Assembly (NCBI GenBank): GCA_000023185.1
Contig: CP001626.1
Location: 62,001-126,000, forward strand
Direction: 5' to 3'
DNA from: Rhizobium leguminosarum bv. trifolii WSM1325
Lineage (GTDB): Bacteria; Pseudomonadota; Alphaproteobacteria; Rhizobiales; Rhizobiaceae
DNA length: 64,000 bases
Part shown: positions 1-9,388 of the stretch, in pieces
Layout of the letters: every line of letters starts with the position of its first letter
Position numbering within the stretch: position 1 is the stretch's first letter
Translations under genes and position numbers: made by a program
The notes under the pieces: model-generated
Databases searched by the model: none
What the model was told of the DNA's origin: nothing
What the model saw: only the letters and a program-made list of their open reading frames with translations

Positions 1-263
1 ATGGCGACATCGAGTTCATCCAGCGTCACCAATGACCACCGACGATAGTAGGTCTTCCAGCGACCCGTGGCATCTTCGGCACTTTGGGGTACCATGAAGC
101 GAGCAAAGACAGTCTCAGCGGGCCGCGCTTTGCTCAGCGCCACCACATTGGGAAGGATGCCTTCGATCGCTGGCGTATACCACGCCGTTTGCTCGGCGAA
201 GAGCCGCTGCATGTCGATGACGACATGCAGCGCATTCCTGGAGAGTGGCGCGGGTGCCATCAT
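1..263 (-). CDS. Isochorismatase-family cysteine hydrolase, 5' part only
   Basis: Translating the minus strand from the ATG at 261-263 gives an open frame to the window edge (87 codons). It begins MMAPAPLSRNALHVVIDMQR, the typical first strand and catalytic Asp of the isochorismatase/nicotinamidase fold (VIDMQ), followed by a lid region with a KTYYRRWS segment. Its start overlaps the stop of the upstream ABC ATPase gene as TGATG, so it is the last visible gene of that importer operon and is probably translationally coupled to it. The catalytic Lys and Cys would lie beyond the window. The substrate is unknown; the family hydrolyses amides or enol ethers. It is a different gene from nicF, which belongs to the same superfamily. 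Confidence 0.75.
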   Translation of the reverse strand, partial: MMAPAPLSRNALHVVIDMQRLFAEQTAWYTPAIEGILPNVVALSKARPAETVFARFMVPQSAEDATGRWKTYYRRWSLVTLDELDVA

Positions 264-1312
264 CAGTCGGCCACCGGGACGGTGTGTTCAGCGGCCCAGG
301 TCAGGGTGATGGTGTCGCCATCGCTCAGGACCTTGCCATCGCGGTTCTGTGCAAACAGCTTCAGCGGCAGACCGTCTGCCGTCTCCAGCAGATAGGACAG
401 CACGGGACCTGCGTAGATGACGGTGGTGATGCGCGCCGTCAGGCTGTTGCCATCCGTCGGACCCGATGCGATCGACATCTTCTCCGGGCGCACCGCGAGC
501 GTGACGTTCGAGCCGCTTGATGGCAACGTGCCGGTGGTCTGAACTACCGTCCCATCGGCGAGACGCACGGCGCCGTTGTCCACCGTCCCGGTGAGGAAGT
601 TGGAATCGCCGAGGAATTCGGCGGCAAAGCGCGTCAGCGGCCTCTCATAGACGGTTTCCGGCTCGCCGATCTGGACGATGCGGCCCTTGTCGAGGATCGC
701 TACCTTATCGGACAGCGTCAGCGCCTCTTCCTGGTCGTGGGTGACGAAGATCGTCGTCAGGCCGCTTTCGCGCTGGATGCGCAGCAGTTCGACCTGCATT
801 TCCTGGCGCAGGCGCCGATCGAGCGCCGACAGCGGCTCGTCGAGGAGCAGTACGCTCGGCTTGATGACCATGGCGCGGGCCAGCGCAACGCGCTGTTGCT
901 GGCCCCCGGACAACTGCTTGGGCATGCGATCGGCAAAGCCAGGCAGATGCACCATTTCCAGCGCGCGGTCGACTTCCTTGCGGGCGGCGGCGCCCTTGAT
1001 GCCCCGGCGTTCGAGACCGAAGGCGACGTTCTGGGCAATCGTCATATGCGGGAACAGCGCGTAGGACTGGAACATCATGCCGATGTTACGGCCCCAGACC
1101 GGAATGTCGGTGACATCATTGTTGCCGATCGTGACGACGCCCTGGTCGGGCTTGATAAAGCCCGCGATGATGCGCAGCAGCGTGGTCTTGCCGGAGCCGG
1201 ATGGGCCGAGAAGGCTGGTGAAAGAGCCTTCAGGGAATTCGGTGGTGATATCGGACAGGACCGGCGTGCTGCCGTAGGTCTTGGCGACGGAATTGACTTT
1301 AACGTTTGTCAC
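263..1312 (-). CDS. ABC importer ATPase, PotA/polyamine type
   Basis: This is the nucleotide-binding subunit of an importer. It has Walker A GPSGSGKTT, the Q-loop region MMFQSYALFPHMT, signature LSGGQQQRVALARA, Walker B VLLLDEPLSALD and the H-loop THDQEEALTLSD, followed by a C-terminal TOBE-like regulatory domain. I prefer the GTG at 1312 as start because GGAG lies about 6 bases upstream; an ATG at 1342 in the same frame would add ten unconserved residues (MRASPSPETQ). It overlaps the end of the permease gene and is followed by the hydrolase gene, so all five genes form one unit. The order SBP-permease-permease-ATPase is that of spermidine/putrescine-type importers; the actual substrate is not shown by the sequence. 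Confidence 0.9.
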   Translation of the reverse strand: MTNVKVNSVAKTYGSTPVLSDITTEFPEGSFTSLLGPSGSGKTTLLRIIAGFIKPDQGVVTIGNNDVTDIPVWGRNIGMMFQSYALFPHMTIAQNVAFGLERRGIKGAAARKEVDRALEMVHLPGFADRMPKQLSGGQQQRVALARAMVIKPSVLLLDEPLSALDRRLRQEMQVELLRIQRESGLTTIFVTHDQEEALTLSDKVAILDKGRIVQIGEPETVYERPLTRFAAEFLGDSNFLTGTVDNGAVRLADGTVVQTTGTLPSSGSNVTLAVRPEKMSIASGPTDGNSLTARITTVIYAGPVLSYLLETADGLPLKLFAQNRDGKVLSDGDTITLTWAAEHTVPVAD

Positions 1313-2078
1313 TTGTGTCTCCGGGCTTGGCGAAGCGCGCAAAAATCAGGATGATCGTCATCGAGCCGAGCAGAAGCACGGTGGAGATCGCGTTGATTTC
1401 AGGGGTGAAGCCCTTGCGGATCGAGGAGTAGATCTGCACCGGCAGGGTGGTGTATCCGGGCGTTGCGAGGAAGTAGGAAATCACGAACTGGTCGAGCGAC
1501 ACGGCGAAGGCGAAGAGCGCAGCGCCAAGGATGCTCGGATAAAGCAGCGGTAGCGTCACCGAGAAGAAGGCGTGAACCGGTGTCGAACCAAGGCTCATCG
1601 CGGCTTCTTCAAGGTCGGCGCGGATTGTCTTGAAGCCCGTGCCGACGACCAGAACAACGTAGGGGATGGCGAGTGCCACATGGCCGATCAACAGGGCATG
1701 CATGCCACGCCCGATACCGGTCCAATAAAAGAAGATCAGCATGGCCGTGCCGGTGATCAGCCAGGGAATGGCAATCGGCGGCAGCAGCATCAGTTGCAGG
1801 AGACTTCTGCCGCGAAAGGTCCGGCGCGACAGCGCAACGGACGCCATGGTACCCAAAGCCGTCGCCAGAACCGCGGTGATACTCGCGATCACCAGGCTGT
1901 TCAGGCCCGCCGTCAGAAGGATGCTGTTGTCCCAGAGCGCGTCGTACCACTGCAGCGAGAAATGGAATGGCAGTTCGTAAAGTGGCGAAGCGTTGAACCC
2001 CATCGCCATCATCACGAGAATGGGCGTGTAGAGGAAGATGAGGATGGCGATGAGATAGATTGGACCGAGCGTTTTCAT
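1299..2078 (-). CDS. ABC importer inner-membrane permease, PotC type
   Basis: A hydrophobic protein of 259 residues with about six membrane helices. It has the cytoplasmic EAA loop (EEAAMSLGSTPVHAFFSVTLP) that contacts the ATPase. The N-terminus (MKTLGPIYLIAILIFLYTP) matches PotC/YdcV-like permeases. The ATG at 2078 is chosen because AGGAAGGGATC stands directly before it; the in-frame ATG at 2117 would overlap the upstream permease gene. It pairs with the PotB-like permease immediately upstream as a heterodimeric channel. Confidence 0.88.
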   Translation of the reverse strand: MKTLGPIYLIAILIFLYTPILVMMAMGFNASPLYELPFHFSLQWYDALWDNSILLTAGLNSLVIASITAVLATALGTMASVALSRRTFRGRSLLQLMLLPPIAIPWLITGTAMLIFFYWTGIGRGMHALLIGHVALAIPYVVLVVGTGFKTIRADLEEAAMSLGSTPVHAFFSVTLPLLYPSILGAALFAFAVSLDQFVISYFLATPGYTTLPVQIYSSIRKGFTPEINAISTVLLLGSMTIILIFARFAKPGDTSDKR

Positions 2079-2088
2079 GATCCCTTCC

Positions 2089-3003
2089 TCAAGCGACCGT
2101 TCCGCGGCGCAGGACACCGGAAAAGGTTGCGAAAATTGCGAGCACGACAGCCAGCAGCGTAAAGGACAACGATGCGCCCAAAGGCCAGTTGAAGGCCTGG
2201 GTGAACTGATCCTCGATCACCGTTCCCATGGTCACGCCGACACGACCGCCCAGAATGCGCGGTTCCATGAATGAACCGATGACCGGAATGAAGATCAAAA
2301 CGGCGCCGGAGATCAGTCCGGGAGCCGAAAGCGGCATCAAAATCTTGAACAGGATGGTCCACCAGCGCGCGCCGAGGCTTGAAGCAGCCTCAATGATCGC
2401 GTCGTCGATGGCCACCAGAGCTATGTAGCAGGTCAGGATCATGTACGGCAGGTAGCCGTGAACAAGACCAACCACCACGGCATAGCGCGTGTAGAGAAAG
2501 CCGATGGAACCCGCGTCCGGAGCAATCATGTGCAGCAGACTGTCGAGAAAGCCGTTTTCGCGCAGCACCATGGTCCACGAAAAGACGCGCACAAGACCGT
2601 TGGTCCAGAATGGCAGGAGAATGAGGATCAACAACATCTCTCGCGTCTTGCCGAAGGTCGAGCGGACCAGTGCCACGGCCGCCAGGAAACCAAGCACCGC
2701 GCAGAACAGCGTCGTCCAGAAGCCGATCAGCAGCGACGTGATACCGATCCCGACCAGATAGGGTTGATCGATGAACGCGCGGTACTGCTTCAGCGTAAAG
2801 ACGATCGGGGCCTTGCCCATCGGTGTCGCCGACATGAAGCTGAACACGAACATGGTCAGCAGCGGCAGAAAGACGGCAAGTGTCAGCCACCCATAGGTCG
2901 GCAGCAGCAGCGCCGTCGTCGAAACCCATGGCGGGAGTGGGCGCCGGCTGCGCGGACCCGAAGGTCCGCGCTCTGACGCTGATATCAGACGATCATTCTG
3001 CAT
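2089..3003 (-). CDS. ABC importer inner-membrane permease, PotB type
   Basis: A permease of 304 residues with a cytoplasmic proline/arginine-rich N-terminus, then a first helix (LLLPTYGWLTLAVFLPLLTM) and about five more helices. The EAA loop reads IEAASSLGARWWTILFKILMP. The start overlaps the last codons of the binding-protein gene by 11 bases, and only 10 bases separate its stop from the PotC-like gene, supporting a single transcript. It is the first of two permeases of the polyamine-type importer. Confidence 0.88.
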   Translation of the reverse strand: MQNDRLISASERGPSGPRSRRPLPPWVSTTALLLPTYGWLTLAVFLPLLTMFVFSFMSATPMGKAPIVFTLKQYRAFIDQPYLVGIGITSLLIGFWTTLFCAVLGFLAAVALVRSTFGKTREMLLILILLPFWTNGLVRVFSWTMVLRENGFLDSLLHMIAPDAGSIGFLYTRYAVVVGLVHGYLPYMILTCYIALVAIDDAIIEAASSLGARWWTILFKILMPLSAPGLISGAVLIFIPVIGSFMEPRILGGRVGVTMGTVIEDQFTQAFNWPLGASLSFTLLAVVLAIFATFSGVLRRGTVA

Positions 3004-4069
3004 AGAAGGCTTTCACTTCCTGCCAGATATTGTTGAAGGCTTCGCGCCGGTCGTCGGGAATGCCCGAGACAAAGGACGTGGTCTTCAAATATTCGGTCTT
3101 GTGTACCAGGCGGGTGAGATCGTCGGCAGGAAGTGCTGAAAGGGCTGCCGAATTTGAAGAAGCGGGGGCTCCAATCTTGGTTGCCCATTCGACATAGAAT
3201 ATCGGATCGATCATCCAGTTGACGAAGGCAAGAGCACCTTCTGGATTCGGAGCCGATGCCGGAACACCCAGACCATCGACCCAACCGACGCCGCCTTCCT
3301 TAGGCACTACGAACTGAACCGGAAGTTTAGAAACGCGCTTGGATCGCACCGAGCCGCCCGACCAGAACAGCGACAGGTCGAATTCCTTGGCGGCGAACGA
3401 CTTGTTCCACTGATCTTCCGTCGACCACAGCAACTTGACGTTCGGCTTGATCGATTTCAGCGCGGCCGTAACAGCAGCCAGATCTTTGGGGTCGTTGATG
3501 TCCTGCCCGCTCATCAGCGCGCCAACGCCGACATTGATGATGGCGTCGTCGTCCATGGCAACACGGCCCTTATAGGCCGGGTCGGCGAGGACCGCGTAAC
3601 TGTCGGGAACGGTCATGCCTTCACGGATGGCAAGCGAGGTCATGCCCCAGACCCACGGAACGGCATAACCCTTGCCATCCTTGCTGAAGTTCGGGTTGGC
3701 GCGCAGGGTCTCGTCGACTGTTGACGCGTTTGGAACCTTGCTGAAATCGATCGGCTGCAGCAGGTCTTCGGCAACCGCCTGGGCGCAACGCGCAGCGTTG
3801 AGGATAACAAGATCGTAGGCGCCCGGATTCGTGCGCATCTTGGTCAGCATTTCCGATTCCGAGCTGTAGTAGTCATGGACGACTGTGATGCCCGTCTTTT
3901 CGGTGAAAGCCTTCAGCGACCAGGCTTCGTCGGTGCCGTAGCCCTGCCAGTTGAGGACCGTGATGGATCCGGCCGAAAAGGCTTTGCGCGGCAAGGTGGA
4001 GATGCTGACGCCAGCTATCAGTGCTGCGGACATCAACTTCATTGTGTCGCGTCTGGTGAGTTCAGTCAT
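2993..4069 (-). CDS. Periplasmic binding protein, PotD/PotF type, with Tat-like signal
   Basis: A protein of 358 residues with an N-terminal twin-arginine-like stretch (TRRDTMKLMSAALIAG) and then a mature region starting near residue 34 (SITVLNWQGYGTDEA). This is the opening of PotD-family binding proteins. Other family features are YDLVILNAA and the closing FVNWMIDP segment. It captures the ligand in the periplasm and delivers it to the two permeases downstream. The family binds polyamines or other small cationic or zwitterionic compounds. Because the cluster lies beside nicotinate catabolic genes, a pyridine-related ligand such as trigonelline is conceivable, but nothing in the sequence proves it. 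Confidence 0.85.
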   Translation of the reverse strand: MTELTRRDTMKLMSAALIAGVSISTLPRKAFSAGSITVLNWQGYGTDEAWSLKAFTEKTGITVVHDYYSSESEMLTKMRTNPGAYDLVILNAARCAQAVAEDLLQPIDFSKVPNASTVDETLRANPNFSKDGKGYAVPWVWGMTSLAIREGMTVPDSYAVLADPAYKGRVAMDDDAIINVGVGALMSGQDINDPKDLAAVTAALKSIKPNVKLLWSTEDQWNKSFAAKEFDLSLFWSGGSVRSKRVSKLPVQFVVPKEGGVGWVDGLGVPASAPNPEGALAFVNWMIDPIFYVEWATKIGAPASSNSAALSALPADDLTRLVHKTEYLKTTSFVSGIPDDRREAFNNIWQEVKAFYAE

Positions 4070-4434
4070 TGTGGCACCCCTCTTGAAGATACACAGTTAT
4101 GGACCATCATGACCCGCGGTCATCGACCTCAACGGATCGGCTAGCTTGAAAACAAACAACGTGCCAAAGCGCGCTTAATCATTTGTATGCATACTAAAAG
4201 CAGATGAGCATTGTCCGTGGAGCACTGACGTCTCGGCGAAATGAAGCGCGCGCTGCGACGCAGCGGCACACCACTTCTGTAAGAATAGTACATCACTTCA
4301 CTGAGCGGCCGGCATGAATCTACGGATCTCCTGCAAGCTGTTCGTTCAACCCTCTGACTTTAGCATCAGTCTTTTATTTTATATGTACACAAACTATCTG
4401 TGAGGAATCGAGACCTGTCAAGCACTGCCTTGCT
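4070..4434. promoter_or_regulatory. Promoter region of the PotD-like operon with a GTATGCATAC palindrome
   Basis: This 365-base gap lies upstream of the minus-strand importer operon and holds no gene. At 4185-4194 is a perfect 10-bp palindrome GTATGCATAC inside TTTGTATGCATACTAAA, the general form of GntR-family operators. It lies about 116 bp upstream of the binding-protein start. The region is AT-richer than its surroundings (for example 4365-4400). No regulator gene adjoins it, so the cognate factor is unknown. Confidence 0.4.
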
Positions 4435-6672
4435 TTAGTGAGCGCTTGACGATGAAAAATAGACGTCGAGCCGGCGATCCTCCGCGTGTTCAGCAATCAT
4501 GACGCGTATTCCGTCGCCGCCCGACACATAGTTGATGTCCTGCCCGTTGATACGGGCGGCAAGAACATCGCCCAATGCCAAGCCTGGCAACTCGATGAAA
4601 CCTGCCTCGGAGACCGGAGCAATCGTGCAGGCCACCCGCCCGTTGGCGAAGACGATGCGCGACAGCGTAGTGTGCAGATCTGTCTTCAGTGCTGCGCGCC
4701 CGTTCAATGTCATCACCAGGGTTCCGGACTTGACGACCAGCTCGAGCGTTCCCGACGGCGAGACCATAGGTCCGAGCACCACATCCCGGCCGGCATGGCG
4801 CATCGTCCATCCGGTCCACGGATCGAAGTCAACAATCTCACTGGCAGCCATTAGCGGTAGCATGGCGGCCCAGATGTAGAATGGATCGGTATCACCTTGG
4901 TCCATCGCCTCGCCGGTGACGGCATTGTAGTTTTCGGAGGCGATACGATGCTCGCGCCAATTCTTCATGAACAGGTCGTAGCTCTGGCTTGCCAGCTTGC
5001 TCGCCGCCGCCACGAAGCCGTAGCGCCGCAGGCCGAGCCAGACCATATAGTTGACGTTCGGCCAGATGCGGCCGCGCCAGTAGACGTTGTCGGCGAAGGC
5101 CGGATCGTCTCGCGTTGCGTTCGGCAGCACGAAATCACCGCCGAAGGTCGTCTCGTCGCTCAGATGCTCGAGCAGACGCTCCGCCTGCGCCGGCGTCGCG
5201 GCGCCGCACAGCAGCGGGTAGAAGCTGGTCGGCGACAGCGAGCGCACGAAACCGCCGCGCCGCTGGCGATTGGCGAAGATGCCGCGGCTCTCGTCCCAGA
5301 GCGTCTGCGAGATCAGCGTCCGGTGACGCTCGGCCAAGGCGGCGAATTCGCGGGCATCGTCATGCTTGCCGAGCACGGCGGCCATTTTCGAAAGCATCTC
5401 GGCATCGAGAGCGGCCGCGCAGTTAAGGCCGAGATCGAAGGTCGACAGCGTCCGGGTGACGGGATCGTAGATCGCCTCGTCATGGGTCGCGGAATTGTCC
5501 ATGCCGGTCTCGTTGCGCGCGGCAAAGGCCGTCCCCTTGTAGAGACCCTCGCCCACGTCGGAGGTGCCGCAGGACAAAAGGCCGAAACCGTCCGGATCGC
5601 GGTTGTCCTGCCACCAGCGCCGATTGCGCACCAGCGCCTCGTAACTTGCCTGGATCATCGATCGCTCGCCGGTCCGCTGGTAGAGCTGCCAGACGACCAG
5701 TGCGCCGAACGGCAGCTGGGTGCGATCGACCCAGGCATCGTTGGAGGTGACGATGCAGGCGATATTGCCCTGCGGGGTTGCGCCGGCCATCGCGGTCGCC
5801 ATGTTCTCGCGCGCCAGATCGGCGTCGAACACGCCCGCAAGAAGGGCGGCGAAAATCTGGTCGTTGAACCAGACGGCGAATTTCCCGAGGTTCCAGATCC
5901 GGGTGACCGCCGTGTAGGAACGCGCGTTGGTTTCGTCCCAGATGGTATTCCAGGCGACGACGTCACGCATTGCGTCGAGCGCGCCCTCGAACACGCCGGT
6001 CTGCGCATCGGCAATCGCAGCTGGCGCGCCGGCGGCAAGGCATGCCTGCGCCTTGGCGATCGCCAGTTCGGCACTGTCGGCGACGCCTGCGGCATAGGTG
6101 CCCTGGCGCATCATCTCTAGATTGAAACGCAGGGCAATCAACGGCGCTTCGCTCCTGCGGGTGGCGGTATAGAAATAACCGTTTTCCTCGAAGTCGGCCC
6201 GCAGCGCGTCGATCGTCTCATGGCCGGTGACGTGCACCGGCGCCTCGGCGGTCGCAACCGCCACGAAGCGCGTTCCGACTTTCACCAGCGTGATGTTGCG
6301 GCCCGCGTCATGGACCACCACCTCGCCGCCATGTGAGGAGATTGCCAGCGTCAGCCAGAATCGCAGTCCCCACTCGGCCGATACCTTGCCGTTCCAGCTG
6401 CCGCGGATGGCGAAGGGGTCTGTCTTCGTCGTAGAAAAGGCGACCGTCGTGCCGCTGAGCTCGGTCTCCAGCTCGATCAGCGAGCCGTCGATGGTGTGAC
6501 GGCCGAGGCGAACCATATCGCGTCGCGGCTCGATCGCGGAGGTCGTCTTGCTGCGGGTCGAATAGAGAACCGGTGTGATCCGCACGCCGAGCGGCAGGAA
6601 GACCATTTCGGCCGGCCGGTTGGACCAGCTGTTCCAGGCACGCATCAGGGGGATCGTCGAATGTTGTAGCAT
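4435..6672 (-). CDS. GH63 (MGH1-like) glycoside hydrolase, cytoplasmic
   Basis: A 745-residue protein without signal peptide. The central and C-terminal part is an (alpha/alpha)6 glycosidase of the GH63 type. Recognisable segments are NETGMDNSATHDEAIYD near residue 390, GGDFVLPNATRDDPAFADN near 530, and the adjoining YWRGRIWPNVNYMVW, which in the family line the active site. The N-terminal 200 residues look like a beta-sandwich domain. It starts 17 bases after the stop of the preceding glycosidase gene and ends the nicA-nicB-glycosidase-glycosidase unit. The family cleaves alpha-glucosides or mannosylglycerate; the exact substrate cannot be read here. An intracellular place means the glycoside must first be imported. 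Confidence 0.8.
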   Translation of the reverse strand: MLQHSTIPLMRAWNSWSNRPAEMVFLPLGVRITPVLYSTRSKTTSAIEPRRDMVRLGRHTIDGSLIELETELSGTTVAFSTTKTDPFAIRGSWNGKVSAEWGLRFWLTLAISSHGGEVVVHDAGRNITLVKVGTRFVAVATAEAPVHVTGHETIDALRADFEENGYFYTATRRSEAPLIALRFNLEMMRQGTYAAGVADSAELAIAKAQACLAAGAPAAIADAQTGVFEGALDAMRDVVAWNTIWDETNARSYTAVTRIWNLGKFAVWFNDQIFAALLAGVFDADLARENMATAMAGATPQGNIACIVTSNDAWVDRTQLPFGALVVWQLYQRTGERSMIQASYEALVRNRRWWQDNRDPDGFGLLSCGTSDVGEGLYKGTAFAARNETGMDNSATHDEAIYDPVTRTLSTFDLGLNCAAALDAEMLSKMAAVLGKHDDAREFAALAERHRTLISQTLWDESRGIFANRQRRGGFVRSLSPTSFYPLLCGAATPAQAERLLEHLSDETTFGGDFVLPNATRDDPAFADNVYWRGRIWPNVNYMVWLGLRRYGFVAAASKLASQSYDLFMKNWREHRIASENYNAVTGEAMDQGDTDPFYIWAAMLPLMAASEIVDFDPWTGWTMRHAGRDVVLGPMVSPSGTLELVVKSGTLVMTLNGRAALKTDLHTTLSRIVFANGRVACTIAPVSEAGFIELPGLALGDVLAARINGQDINYVSGGDGIRVMIAEHAEDRRLDVYFSSSSAH

Positions 6673-6689
6673 GGGTCTGTAACTTCCGG

Positions 6690-9377
6690 TCAGTTTGCCA
6701 GCTGGATGAGCTTCGGTGCGGCGGACAAGCCGCTCTTGTCGGCGGTGTCACCGAGATAAGGCGTGTTGATGTAGTAGCGATTTGCGGCCGTGTTGGCGAC
6801 GCGCAGTTCCAGCGAATGGACGCCTGGAAGCAGCCGCCCCAGAGCAAAGAGGTAGGGGCGCCAGCCTCTTCGATCGATCTGCCGGCCATCGAGCAGCGCC
6901 GCGACCACCGTGTGGACCTCGGGCAATTCGAGGACCCACTCGGCCTCATCGCCGATTTCGAGCGCCAGCCGATAAATGCCGGTACCGGAGAAACCGGCAA
7001 AACCCTGCGTTTCCCACCCTGCAACCACCGAGATCGGCACGAATCCCGCGTCAGGGCCCGGCGCGAAGCTCCAGCCGTCGACAAGCGATATGGCACGAGC
7101 CGCGGCAAGCACCGGCTGGTGCTCGAGATGGCCTTCTTGCACGGTGGTCTTCTGCGTCGTCTCGCTCAGTCGAATGCATTGCACCTCCTGGGGCGCGAGC
7201 GCGACTGTGAGATGGCTGAAGGCGGTTGCCTTTCCCACGTCTCCCGTCGTCGCGGACCAGACCTCGCACGCGAAACCGTCGCCGAAGGAAATCTCACTGA
7301 TGAGGTGCGATGCGCTATCGTTGAACAGCACGACCCGCCACCAACCAGCGGCCTCATACCCCACCCATTGCCAGGGCCTGCCCGCGGAATGACAGCCAAG
7401 ATCTGGACCCGATGACCGAAGCGACTGCAACAGAGCGGTGAGGTCGCCTTTGCCGGGCATGCCTTCGAGATGGATCGACGTGCCGACGGCACACCCCTCG
7501 GCGCCATCGCAGACGGTGGAGAGCCGCTCGCCTGAAGACCAGACAGCACCACCCGCCGCCTTGAAGACGGCGAGCGTGTGCAAGGTCTTCGTCGTCTCGA
7601 GCACGGTGACGGACGGCAGAACGACAGCATCGAAAGCAAGGCCGGACGCGCGCAGGCGGCCGTTCTCGATCGTAGCGGTCGCCAAATCGGCCTCGCTGAT
7701 GAACATGAAGTCGCAGCCTTCTGCTAAGAGCCCTTCGCACCAGGCGCCGATATGGGTTGCATGGCTGTGGCGCGGCCCCTCCGCGAAGGCGGTCTGAAGC
7801 GGATAAAGGATCGCAACCGGCGTGCGGGGCGTAGCCCCCTCGATGAAGGCGGAAATCCGTGCCGTCTCCTCGGCAAACAGATCGTGGTAGCTCCACCACG
7901 GCTCGAAATTGATGCCCGGCCCGAAATCGAAACGTGGATTGGAAAACGGTGTAGGGTCGTTGTCGCGGCCGTCCGTCTGGTAGACGCCGTGCCAGAGGAA
8001 TTGCCGGGTCCCGAGGCAGTGAAGCCTGATGGCCTGCGCCCGCATCGTCTCCAGGGTTAGTTCCCATTGCCCGGCGGCACGCACGGGCGTTCGCTCGGCG
8101 CTGGCGTATGTTTCGACGACGCATCGGCTGCGACCATTCGAACGGGCAACGGAGTCGCCGAGCTTCGGCGCCAGCTGCGCCACGAAATTGTTGGAATCAA
8201 CGGCCGTCTCGTGCCGGTAGGCATCGATGCCGAAGAAATCCACGGCAAGCGCTACCCTGGGGTCGATGCTGGTAAAACCGCCGTTCAGCGACCAGGAACT
8301 GACATGCGGCAGGATCTCGTGCCCGGTGAGGACGATCCTCCTGCCCTCGGCCCATCGGCGCAACGTGCCGGAGAAGGCCTCGTTCATCAGGGCCGAGTAG
8401 GCGGCGTAGAATTGGGCGCGCAGGCGCAGGGTTTCAGGCCCGACGTCACGCACCAGCGCCAGCAGGGCCCTGGCGAAGGTCTCTCCCGTGCCGCGCGACA
8501 CGGCGTCCGGCAGGGTCGGCGCATAGAGCAGGCTGTTGCCGAGGTCACCGGAGATCTGGCTCCACTTGTAGAAACCCGCCGCCGGCTGGTCGTAGAACAC
8601 GAAGCCGACGGGGTCTGGCACGAGATCGCCAAGCACCTCGACCAACGGGTCGAGCCCGACCTCGGTGAATCGTTCCGCTGCCTCCGGCAGGAGATAATTG
8701 ATCAACCGTGAGGTCGTCGACCGGGCGCTGACGAACACCGTGAGCATCTGCCCCTCGGCGGGCACGCCGTCGAACACGTAGGTGCACGACGTTCGGTCGC
8801 TTTCGACGACGGATGTCCGCGCCGTGACGTCGACCACCTGATCGAGGCTGTCGATGCCGACCGAAGGATGCAGCAGCGCAGCCTCGACGGTCCATTCGCA
8901 CCACTCGACGACGCTGCCCTCATACTGCCACGCGACGATATCGGGGCCCATTGTCCGGGTGAACGGCGGATGGATGCCGCTGATCTCGCCCCGCGCCTCT
9001 CCCGAGGATGACCAGAACAGGTGGCGCTCGCGCAGGTCGTCGCGGTCCACGACCGTCCGGCCGCCGGCGTGACCGCTGATCCAGTTGTAATCGTCGTAGA
9101 TTCCGAGCTTCAGACCCAGCTTGCCGGCAATCCCAGCCGCAACACGATAGGCGTCCAGATAGGCCGGCGACAGGTAGTCATCGCGCGACATTGCGAGACG
9201 GGCCTGGATCAGGATCGTGCCGATCCCCTTCTGTTTGAAATCGGCGAGCTGCGCGTGGCAAACGTCCTCGGTCGGGATCGAATGCCAGAACCAGTAGGCC
9301 GACGGGCGAAACGCGGCTGTCGGGTTCTCGAACAAGTCGCGGCGGCCGATCTCCTGCCCGGTTCGGATCTGCTCCAA
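6690..9377 (-). CDS. Large glycoside hydrolase, GH106/GH2-like
   Basis: An 895-residue protein with no signal peptide. The N-terminal barrel carries AYWFWHSIPTEDV and KGIGTILIQ, then LGIYDDYNWISGHAGG. This is the pattern of GH106-like and related rhamnosidase-type enzymes. The last 150 residues form a galactose-binding-like beta-sandwich (GFAGFSGTGIYRLALEI, LLPGVHSLELRVANTAANR). Translation starts at TTG 9377: AGGGAG precedes it at a good distance, and that AGGGAG overlaps the TAG stop of nicB, so translation is probably coupled to nicB. The glycosidase assignment is fairly safe; the family number and substrate are less certain. It could remove a sugar from a plant-derived glycoside. Confidence 0.72.
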   Translation of the reverse strand: MEQIRTGQEIGRRDLFENPTAAFRPSAYWFWHSIPTEDVCHAQLADFKQKGIGTILIQARLAMSRDDYLSPAYLDAYRVAAGIAGKLGLKLGIYDDYNWISGHAGGRTVVDRDDLRERHLFWSSSGEARGEISGIHPPFTRTMGPDIVAWQYEGSVVEWCEWTVEAALLHPSVGIDSLDQVVDVTARTSVVESDRTSCTYVFDGVPAEGQMLTVFVSARSTTSRLINYLLPEAAERFTEVGLDPLVEVLGDLVPDPVGFVFYDQPAAGFYKWSQISGDLGNSLLYAPTLPDAVSRGTGETFARALLALVRDVGPETLRLRAQFYAAYSALMNEAFSGTLRRWAEGRRIVLTGHEILPHVSSWSLNGGFTSIDPRVALAVDFFGIDAYRHETAVDSNNFVAQLAPKLGDSVARSNGRSRCVVETYASAERTPVRAAGQWELTLETMRAQAIRLHCLGTRQFLWHGVYQTDGRDNDPTPFSNPRFDFGPGINFEPWWSYHDLFAEETARISAFIEGATPRTPVAILYPLQTAFAEGPRHSHATHIGAWCEGLLAEGCDFMFISEADLATATIENGRLRASGLAFDAVVLPSVTVLETTKTLHTLAVFKAAGGAVWSSGERLSTVCDGAEGCAVGTSIHLEGMPGKGDLTALLQSLRSSGPDLGCHSAGRPWQWVGYEAAGWWRVVLFNDSASHLISEISFGDGFACEVWSATTGDVGKATAFSHLTVALAPQEVQCIRLSETTQKTTVQEGHLEHQPVLAAARAISLVDGWSFAPGPDAGFVPISVVAGWETQGFAGFSGTGIYRLALEIGDEAEWVLELPEVHTVVAALLDGRQIDRRGWRPYLFALGRLLPGVHSLELRVANTAANRYYINTPYLGDTADKSGLSAAPKLIQLAN

Positions 9378-9388
9378 CTCGTCTCTCC

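Noticed and set aside
4897..6120. A 407-codon frame antisense to the GH63-like gene
   Set aside because: Same GC-codon mirror effect; no recognisable domain and no ribosome binding site.
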